Origin: an uncultured Flavobacteriales bacterium
GTDB lineage: Bacteria; Bacteroidota; Bacteroidia; Flavobacteriales; Schleiferiaceae
Direction: 5' to 3'
Assembly: GCA_937929815.1 (NCBI GenBank)
Contig: CALFUW010000057.1
Location: forward strand, 1 to 32,783
DNA length: 32,783 bases
Under the pieces are notes generated by a model. That model saw nothing but the letters and a program-made list of their open reading frames with translations, made no database searches and was not told the DNA's origin. Both the position numbers and the translations under genes were made by a program. This document shows positions 26,213 to 32,783 of the stretch, piece by piece (the first letter of the stretch is position 1; every line of letters begins with the position of its first letter).

Positions 26213-27473
26213 GAAACTCCTTCAGACCACTGTCTCGCGGGCGACTTCTGCCTTTCTGGGTCTGTTGATTTTAGCCATCAATGCCCGCTACATAGGCAGC
26301 GAAGGCGTGGGTCTGGCAGCCCTCTTTAATCTTTGGGTGAGCATTTTTTTAATCTTCGGAAATCTTTTCGGCGGCTCAGCCATGGTATACTACGCTCCCA
26401 GGTACAAATCATCCGAACTTCTTGCCGGGTCGTATGCATGGACCCTGCTGACTGTACTTTTAACAGGAGTTGCTTCCTCTCTTTTTACCAAATATCTTCC
26501 CGGACTGCCATATCTTTTGATTGTCGTATTTTTTTATTCCACGGGTTGGGCACACCAGTACATACTAGCAGGAAGAGACAAAATGAGCCTTCACAATGCT
26601 GCCTCTCTTTCGGTAAATACGATTCTTTTAGGGGTTTTGATTCTTAAATATATGTATCGGGAGCCAATGGTCGAACACTATTATATCGCATTGTGCTTTG
26701 GCTCTGGTGCACAGTGGTTTCTGTCACTGATGTTTCTGCTACCAACATTGAAAAAGGAGGGTTTTGCATTTAGAATCAATGCAGAAATTGTAAAACGTCT
26801 GTTTAAGGATGGCTTTCATATACAGCTTGGCAATTTGGTGCAACAATTTAATTACAGATTTACGTATTTCTTTTTGAATGCCTGGGGGGGAGCCGAAGCG
26901 GTAGGAATTTTTTCAGCTGTTGTGCAATTTGGTGAAGGAATCTGGTTGCTGGCCAAAAGTGCTAGCCTGGTGGTCTATGCCCGGGTATCACAAGCCAATA
27001 GGGATCCCAATGCCGATATGATAACTTTTGTGACCGCCAGGTGGGTGGCACTCATCAGTGCATTTGCTATGTTGTTGCTAGCTGCAATTCCGGGTTCGGT
27101 CTACAACTGGTTTCTGGGTAGGGACTTTTCAGGTCTTGGTGAGTGGCTGCTTGCGATGATGCCGGCTGTATCGATATTGGCCGGAGGCATGGTTTATTCC
27201 CATTACATTTCAGGGCGTGGATTTTTTTTCAAAAACTTCGTGGTATCTCTGATCGCATTTATGCCGATACTCTTATTCGGAAACTTTCTGATTGCCAGAT
27301 TTGGATTGTACGGTGCAGTCGTGGTCAACTTTATGTCCTATTCCATCACCGCCATAGGTTCTTTAATAGTGCTGCTTAGGCTGGTACACCCTGATACCAA
27401 GGTGTATATATGGAATTTTAAACCCGATTTCCGGGTGTTGGGAGATTATCTGAAACTTTTGCGCAAGAAGTAG
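26205..27473 (+). CDS. Polysaccharide biosynthesis flippase (Wzx/MATE-like, multi-TM)
   Basis: About 12 hydrophobic segments; KKLLQTTVSRATSAFLGLLILAINARYIGSEGVGLAALFNLW; start overlaps the end of the upstream GT. Confidence 0.85.
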   Translation: MIKKLLQTTVSRATSAFLGLLILAINARYIGSEGVGLAALFNLWVSIFLIFGNLFGGSAMVYYAPRYKSSELLAGSYAWTLLTVLLTGVASSLFTKYLPGLPYLLIVVFFYSTGWAHQYILAGRDKMSLHNAASLSVNTILLGVLILKYMYREPMVEHYYIALCFGSGAQWFLSLMFLLPTLKKEGFAFRINAEIVKRLFKDGFHIQLGNLVQQFNYRFTYFFLNAWGGAEAVGIFSAVVQFGEGIWLLAKSASLVVYARVSQANRDPNADMITFVTARWVALISAFAMLLLAAIPGSVYNWFLGRDFSGLGEWLLAMMPAVSILAGGMVYSHYISGRGFFFKNFVVSLIAFMPILLFGNFLIARFGLYGAVVVNFMSYSITAIGSLIVLLRLVHPDTKVYIWNFKPDFRVLGDYLKLLRKK

Positions 27474-27785
27474 GAGTATACTCCATTTTTAATCTTGTAT
27501 CGGAGTGGATATGGCAGACCTATGAGGCGGTCGCGCACCGGATCAATATCAAGTCCGCTTCTTTGTAGAATGAACCCTGAATCGGGATATCACCCGTGGA
27601 GGCAATAAATCGCACATTACATACGGTCATCCTTGCACAAAAGGCCTTCTACCGCTTGGGGTACACACTGATTGTGATGGAAGGAGAAATTATTTACAGG
27701 TAAGAGGTTCTGAAACAATGTGTGGGAGGGCCTGTAAACACATCCCGTAGAAGACTGCTATCCGAACTCCAATTTTTGTCTAGAA

Positions 27786-30068
27786 TCAAACGACGGTTTC
27801 CTTTCCCGCGATTGAAATGGTGATGGGCTCACCAGAATGCCGGACAATGTGTGTGGCCTCCTGGGTGGCATTGACCTCCAGGATACGGCCATCGAAAATG
27901 ATTTTAAAGCTCAGGCGTTTCCAATGGCGGGGGAGCAGGGGATCAAAATAAAGTTTTTTGTGGCGCACTCTCATTCCCCCGAAGCCTTCAACCACACTCA
28001 TCCATGTGCCGGCCATGGAAGTGATATGAAGGCCTTCATGGACTTCCTTGTTGTAGTCGTCCAGGTCGAGGCGAGAGGTGCGCAGATAGAGTTCGTATGC
28101 CTTGTCGATTTTGTGGAGTTTCGCGGCCAGTACCACGTGGACACAGGGGCTAAGTGAAGATTCATGCACGGTACGCGGCTCATAGAAGTCGAAATGCCGC
28201 TCGTGCTCTTCGTGTGTGAAGTCATCTTCAAAAAAGTAAAATGCCTGAAGGGTATCCGCCTGCTTTATAAAGACAGAGCGTAGAATTCTGTCCCACGACC
28301 AATGCTGATTGATGGGGCGCTCACTCAATGGCAAGTCAGATGCAAGCCGTTGTTCCTTGTCGAGAAAGCCCTCTTGCTGTAGGTATATCTGGTAGGTTTC
28401 AGAGTAGGGAAAATAGATATTTTGAATAATTTTTTGCCAATTTTTTGGCTCAACTGACAAGTCGAAGCCGGTTTTCTCTAATACAACTTCTAACTCACGT
28501 GGATAAAGTTGCTTGATGAGGTCTACCATTTCGAGGGTATACTGCATACACCATCGGGCGATATAGGAGGTGTAGAAGTTGTTGTTGATATTGTTTTCAT
28601 ATTCATTTGGACCGGTCACGCCTAGCATGACATACTGTTGCTTGTCTTCGCTCCAATTGAAACGCTGCGCCCAGAATCGTCCGATGGCAATCATGACTTC
28701 CAGACCATATTCTGCCACATAACGCAGATCCCCTGTGTATTCAAAGTAACGCTTGATGGCGATGACCATGGCGCCGTTTCGGTGAATTTCTTCAAAGGTT
28801 ATTTCCCATTCATTGTGGCACTCCTCTCCATTGATAGTGACCATTGGATACAGAGCTGCTCCGTTTGTAAATCCAAGCTTTTTAGCGTTTTCGATGGCTT
28901 TAGGCAGATGCCTGTATCGATAGAGCAACAGGTTACGGGCAACTTCAGGGTGGCGTGTGCTTAAGTAAAAGGGAAAACAGTATGCCTCTGTATCCCAATA
29001 GGTTACACCTCCGTATTTTTCACCTGTAAATCCTTTAGGTCCGATGTTGAGCCGGGGATCATCGCCGGTGTAGGTCTGATTGAGCTGAAAGATGTTGAAC
29101 CGAATACCTTGCTGCGCTTCGGGGTCGCCTTCGATGATGATGTCGGATGTTTCCCAGATGCGCGCCCAGGCTTCTGCCTGCTCCTTCAGCAATTGGTCAA
29201 ATCCGATTCGCATCGCTTCGGAAGCCTTCTGATCGGCTTCTTCAGCGATTTTATTTTCGGGATAGTAAAGAGTAGATGTAATGGCAGCATACTTGTAGAG
29301 CGTGTAGGTAATTCCGTCTTCGGCCTTGATTTCAAAACGGTTACCCACGTACTTTTCCCGTTGAATATTCTCGGGATAGAGCGTGATGTGGCGACCGTTT
29401 GCTTCGATCTCGTACCGCATGGCAGCAGCTACGTGGAAGTTGGTCTTTTTAGTCGACGCGACGTTTATAGCTTTTTGGGAAGCTACTGATGCAAATACTT
29501 CCTCCCAGAACTTCTCACCGTAATTGGAATCTTCGTTGTGCACGTCGAAGTCCAGATAGGGAGTATACGTAATGACCGGAGAGAATCCCCTTGGCGTGAT
29601 GGAGTAGCGGATAGCTCCGATTTCATGGCGCTTCATGGACAAAAAGCGGACAACTTCCACTTCGATTCGCTTCTCCTCACCAAAGTGTGCCGTAAATCTG
29701 CGCAGGAGGTAACCTTCTTTCATATTGAGCTCGCGGTAGAATCCTGAACTGCGCACTTTAGCAAGGTCAAGAGGATTGTCGTCGATCAGGAGGTCGATAC
29801 CGATCCAGTTGACCGAATTGATGACTTTAGCAAAATACTCGGGATAGCCGATTTTCCACCAGCCTACGCGTGTTTTATCGGGATAATACACTCCGGCTAT
29901 GTAGCTGCCTTGGAGTGATTTTCCGGAATACTGTTCTTCAAAATTGGCGCGTTGACCCATATGGCCATTTCCAAGGGCAAACAAACTTTCGGAACAGGGG
30001 TGTAGGTTGGGGTCAAAGTCTTTTTCGATGATCTTCCATTCATCGGGTATGATGTACTTTCTGTGCAT
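27786..30068 (-). CDS. Glycoside hydrolase family 65, probable maltose phosphorylase
   Basis: LFALGNGHMGQRANFEEQYSG; YWDTEAYCFPFYL; GVTGPNEYENNINNNFYTSYIARWC; TVHESSLSPCVH. Confidence 0.9.
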   Translation of the reverse strand: MHRKYIIPDEWKIIEKDFDPNLHPCSESLFALGNGHMGQRANFEEQYSGKSLQGSYIAGVYYPDKTRVGWWKIGYPEYFAKVINSVNWIGIDLLIDDNPLDLAKVRSSGFYRELNMKEGYLLRRFTAHFGEEKRIEVEVVRFLSMKRHEIGAIRYSITPRGFSPVITYTPYLDFDVHNEDSNYGEKFWEEVFASVASQKAINVASTKKTNFHVAAAMRYEIEANGRHITLYPENIQREKYVGNRFEIKAEDGITYTLYKYAAITSTLYYPENKIAEEADQKASEAMRIGFDQLLKEQAEAWARIWETSDIIIEGDPEAQQGIRFNIFQLNQTYTGDDPRLNIGPKGFTGEKYGGVTYWDTEAYCFPFYLSTRHPEVARNLLLYRYRHLPKAIENAKKLGFTNGAALYPMVTINGEECHNEWEITFEEIHRNGAMVIAIKRYFEYTGDLRYVAEYGLEVMIAIGRFWAQRFNWSEDKQQYVMLGVTGPNEYENNINNNFYTSYIARWCMQYTLEMVDLIKQLYPRELEVVLEKTGFDLSVEPKNWQKIIQNIYFPYSETYQIYLQQEGFLDKEQRLASDLPLSERPINQHWSWDRILRSVFIKQADTLQAFYFFEDDFTHEEHERHFDFYEPRTVHESSLSPCVHVVLAAKLHKIDKAYELYLRTSRLDLDDYNKEVHEGLHITSMAGTWMSVVEGFGGMRVRHKKLYFDPLLPRHWKRLSFKIIFDGRILEVNATQEATHIVRHSGEPITISIAGKETVV

Positions 30069-30078
30069 AGTGTCATTA

Positions 30079-30747
30079 TTATGAATGCTTCAAAACTTCA
30101 GTAATCACGATAGAGGGTGTAAGAAACTCCAGGGAGCCGGCGTGGAAGTCACCTACATCTTTCGGAAGCATGTATCCAATGCCTACCGTGTGCATGTTTG
30201 CGTTTTTTGCGGCCTGAATGCCGGCGAGTGAATCCTCGAAGACGACACACTGCTCAGGCCGGACTTTCAACTGTGCAGCTCCCAGCAGAAATACCTGAGG
30301 ATCAGGTTTGGATTTAGGGGCTGCATTACCGTCAATCAGCACATCAAAAAGGTGCCGTACACCGAGTTTTTCGACGATCGGGATGGCATTTTTGCTTGCT
30401 GAACCAAGTGCAGTGCGTATGTCGGCTTCCCTGGTTGCCAATAGAAAATCTCGCGCACCAGGCAGCAGATCTCCCGGTGTGATGTCCTGGATGTATTCGA
30501 GATACCACTGATTTTTCTTCTCGGCGAGGCGAATTTTATCTTCCGGTGAGACCGTGATTCCACCCCATTGGAGGATCTTCTCCAGACTTTCGGCCCGGCT
30601 TACGCCTTTTAGTTGTTCGTTTTCTTCTTCTGTAAAGTCAAATCCGAGTTCATTGGCCATTCTCCTCCATGCCTTGTAATGATATCTGGCTGTATCTGTG
30701 ATCACACCATCTAGGTCGAATATAAAGGCCTTAATCTCCTGATTCAT
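30079..30747 (-). CDS. pgmB: Beta-phosphoglucomutase (HAD superfamily)
   Basis: KAFIFDLDGVITDTARYHYKAWRRMANELG; LKGVSRAESLEKIL; ALGSASKNA; VVFEDSLAGIQAAKNANM. Confidence 0.93.
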   Translation of the reverse strand: MNQEIKAFIFDLDGVITDTARYHYKAWRRMANELGFDFTEEENEQLKGVSRAESLEKILQWGGITVSPEDKIRLAEKKNQWYLEYIQDITPGDLLPGARDFLLATREADIRTALGSASKNAIPIVEKLGVRHLFDVLIDGNAAPKSKPDPQVFLLGAAQLKVRPEQCVVFEDSLAGIQAAKNANMHTVGIGYMLPKDVGDFHAGSLEFLTPSIVITEVLKHS

Positions 30748-31136
30748 GCACGACGGGCAGTTTCTTTTTTGATCAGACCTATGATGATGAGCTCGGCTGC
30801 CTGGGTGTTGGTGGCGATGGGGACGTTGTGCTTGTCGCAGGCATCGAGTAGATTCTGAATATCCTGGTGATAACTTTGGCGAACGGATGGGTCGCGCAGA
30901 AAGATGACAAAAGATATTTCACCGTTTTCAATCATGCGGGTAATTTCAATGTATCCTCCGCTTTCCCCTTTGTTTACATGCAGGATATTAAGACCGGGCT
31001 GACTCTCTTCCAGGGCATCGGCTGTGCGACCGGTAGCTACAAGGGATTTCCCCCAGAGCCAGTCCTTGCGGTTTTTCAGAAAATCACAAAGCACAGGCTT
31101 CAGCCTGTCGTGAGCTATTACTGCAATTTTTTTCAT
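30744..31136 (-). CDS. Methylglyoxal-synthase-fold protein (divergent MgsA homologue)
   Basis: IAVIAHDRLKPVL, LVATGRTADAL, HVNKGESGGYIEITRMIENGEISFVIFLRDP, HNVPIATNTQAAELII match the MGS fold; the GPxGGD motif reads GESGGY. Confidence 0.8.
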   Translation of the reverse strand: MKKIAVIAHDRLKPVLCDFLKNRKDWLWGKSLVATGRTADALEESQPGLNILHVNKGESGGYIEITRMIENGEISFVIFLRDPSVRQSYHQDIQNLLDACDKHNVPIATNTQAAELIIIGLIKKETARRA

Positions 31137-32005
31137 ACAGCAGAATTTTCCAGAATATTCAGATAGTGGATGTGATAATGAATGAGCCCTTGAAGGGGTT
31201 TCTGAATGATGTTATTGATTTTCAGGTCAAGAGTGTTTGCAGCTTCGATCAAAATATGCCGAAAGTGGTATGCAACAGACCCTACGAAGTTGATTTCCAA
31301 AGATTTGGCATCCTTGTAACAGAGTACATGCGTTTTTAAAAAAAGTTCGAAACCCTCCCTTACCATTTGCTGAAAAGCCGGAAGGTAAATGTGCTTGTGC
31401 ACAAAAAGGCTGAACCCGGCCAGAAAGACATTGGCATGAGGCTCATTGTACACCTGGCGGAAGATGTCGTCCTTTGTAAGCCGATACGTTTCGTAAAAGT
31501 CCTCGGCGATATCCGAGGGCAGCTGTTTGTAAAGATACATGGCTATGAGCCTCTTACCCAGCCAACTGGCACTTCCTTCATCACCCAGTATGTAGGCCAG
31601 TGCAGGCACTTCTTCGTAGATTGTCTTTCCGTCGAAAAAGCAACTGTTTGATCCGGTACCTATGATGCAGGCTATCTCAGGATTGCCTGTGTATGAGGCA
31701 TAGGCAGCAGCCACCAGGTCATGATCTACATATACCTTGGCATTTGGAAATACCCTCCGGAGACCCGACGCGATGATCTCTTTGTAGTAGGCAGATGAGC
31801 ATCCAGCTCCGTAGAAATAAACCTGGAATACTTGATTTTTATGGGTTTTGATGGTTTCGATTTTCGACAATTCATTGTAAACTAAATCAGCGGAATGAAA
31901 GAATGGATTAAAGCCCATGTGTTTAATTTCCTCAAATACAGATCCATCATCGTTTATCAGTACCGCATCGCATTTTGTGGAGCCGCTTTCTGCAAGGTAG
32001 ATCAT
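31133..32005 (-). CDS. BadF/BadG/BcrA/BcrD ATPase-family (N-acetylglucosamine kinase-like) sugar kinase
   Basis: LAESGSTKCDAVLI; YFYGAGCSS; VYVDHDLVAAAYASYTG; CIIGTGSNSCFFDG; YILGDEGSASWLGKRLI; FVGSVAYHF. Confidence 0.88.
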   Translation of the reverse strand: MIYLAESGSTKCDAVLINDDGSVFEEIKHMGFNPFFHSADLVYNELSKIETIKTHKNQVFQVYFYGAGCSSAYYKEIIASGLRRVFPNAKVYVDHDLVAAAYASYTGNPEIACIIGTGSNSCFFDGKTIYEEVPALAYILGDEGSASWLGKRLIAMYLYKQLPSDIAEDFYETYRLTKDDIFRQVYNEPHANVFLAGFSLFVHKHIYLPAFQQMVREGFELFLKTHVLCYKDAKSLEINFVGSVAYHFRHILIEAANTLDLKINNIIQKPLQGLIHYHIHYLNILENSAV

Positions 32006-32037
32006 CAGAATATTGAATTAATATGAATTAACAGGTG

Positions 32038-32244
32038 TCAAAAATACACTTTAGCCTGATGAAGTCCTAAAATTTTCATGAATTGAAATTTAAATGGATT
32101 CTCAGCATAAGGGGTTGTGTAGTTATCGTGCCTTCCCGTTCGTTCTTCCTGCATCCATAGTTTAAAACAGTAAGTTATCGTTGAAGCAGGCACTACTGAA
32201 ATGAAAATAATAGCGGAATATACGCGGGGGTCATCACCATGCAT
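32038..32244 (-). other. Candidate small ORF (68 aa) with a hydrophobic N-terminal segment, uncertain
   Basis: MHGDDPRVYSAIIFISVVPASTITYCFKLWMQEERTGRHDNYTTPYAENPFKFQFMKILGLHQAKVYF*; lies in the otherwise empty aroC/kinase intergenic region. Confidence 0.3.
32039..32046 (-). promoter_or_regulatory. Candidate -7 box (TATTTTTG) for the four-gene kinase/MGS/pgmB/GH65 operon
   Basis: TAnnTTTG match on the minus strand, 33 nt upstream of the kinase ATG; TTAG (one mismatch to TTTG) 20 nt further upstream. Confidence 0.5.
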
Positions 32245-32269
32245 AGCCTCATGGTTGAGATTCGGAATG

Positions 32270-32277
32270 TAAGTTTG
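32270..32277 (+). promoter_or_regulatory. Candidate -7 box (TAAGTTTG) for aroC
   Basis: TAnnTTTG match 7 nt upstream of the aroC ATG. Confidence 0.45.
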
Positions 32278-32284
32278 CACATGT

Positions 32285-32783
32285 ATGAGTAATACACTGG
32301 GTAGAATACTGAGGTTGACCACATTTGGCGAGTCGCACGGGACGGCCATCGGCGGAGTGCTCGACGGATTTCCGGCAGGTGTGGAGATTGATTTTGAGCT
32401 GGTTGCACAGAAACTCGCCCGTCGAAGACCTGGACAATCTGCTGTGACAACCGAACGCTCCGAAACAGATACTCCAGAATTTCTGTCAGGCATATTTGAC
32501 GGCAAGTCAACAGGTGCACCCATCGCTTTTATCATCCGAAATACAGACAATCGCTCTCGTGACTACAGAGTATTGAAGGATGTCCTGCGTCCCGGACATG
32601 CCGACGAAACATATATGGCCAAATATGGCCATCGCGACCATAGGGGCGGTGGTCGCTCATCTGCAAGGGAGACGGCCAACTGGGTATTGGCTGGAGCACT
32701 CGCAGCACAGCTTTTAAAAGATGTGGAGGTCATCGCATACACCAAACAAATAGGTCATGTGTGCCTGGATCAAATCACCGACC
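32285..32783 (+). CDS. aroC: Chorismate synthase (partial, runs off the right edge)
   Basis: [60 protein letters not shown]...[30 protein letters not shown]; not in the ORF track because no stop occurs before the edge. Confidence 0.96.
   Translation, partial: MSNTLGRILRLTTFGESHGTAIGGVLDGFPAGVEIDFELVAQKLARRRPGQSAVTTERSETDTPEFLSGIFDGKSTGAPIAFIIRNTDNRSRDYRVLKDVLRPGHADETYMAKYGHRDHRGGGRSSARETANWVLAGALAAQLLKDVEVIAYTKQIGHVCLDQITD

Noticed and set aside
27473-27484. GGAGTATACTCC palindrome followed by ATTTTT after the flippase stop
   Set aside because: Would form at most a 4-bp stem with a 4-nt loop; too weak to call as a terminator.
27786-30068. GH65 considered as kojibiose or trehalose phosphorylase
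   Set aside because: The motif GPNEYENNINNNFYT looks closer to maltose phosphorylases than to the GPDEYHxNVxNNAYT form I recall for kojibiose phosphorylase; final specificity still needs assay.
32038-32550. 170-aa minus-strand ORF in the track
   Set aside because: Its N-terminal half is antisense to aroC, which is unambiguous; only the C-terminal 68 aa outside aroC were kept as a candidate.
1-32783. CRISPR array, tRNA/rRNA genes, transposons or phage genes
   Set aside because: No direct-repeat/spacer pattern, no rRNA or tRNA-like sequence noticed and no transposase, integrase or phage motifs among the ORFs; tRNAs were not searched with a covariance model.

Overview
The window is a compact chromosomal segment from a Bacteroidota-like genome. 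The taxonomic call rests on gene content and on TAnnTTTG-type promoters. Most of it is housekeeping: nqrA/nqrB, tsaB, rsmA, mgtE, mltG, dapF, bshC and a truncated aroC. Interleaved are cell-surface glycan genes (asparagine synthase, two methyltransferases, three GT4-like glycosyltransferases, a flippase), a TolC/HlyD efflux pair, a 7-CXXCH cytochrome with TPR, a CrtA-like monooxygenase and an M28/PDZ peptidase. A tight four-gene operon (BadF-type kinase, methylglyoxal-synthase-fold protein, beta-phosphoglucomutase, GH65 phosphorylase) lies at the right. nqrB (left edge) and aroC (right edge) run off the window and are missing from the ORF track. The leads I consider most worth a check are: (1) the GH65 operon, whose MGS-like protein seems to lack the catalytic Asp of the GPxGGD motif; (2) three genes with exactly 7 nt between a TAnnTTTG box and a possible start codon, suggesting near-leaderless transcripts; (3) facing or back-to-back divergent -7 boxes at asnB/methyltransferase and rsmA/coiled-coil gene; (4) small unannotated ORFs or remnants flanking the GH65 operon. 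I saw no CRISPR array, rRNA, tRNA or transposase. All homology calls are by eye from motifs.
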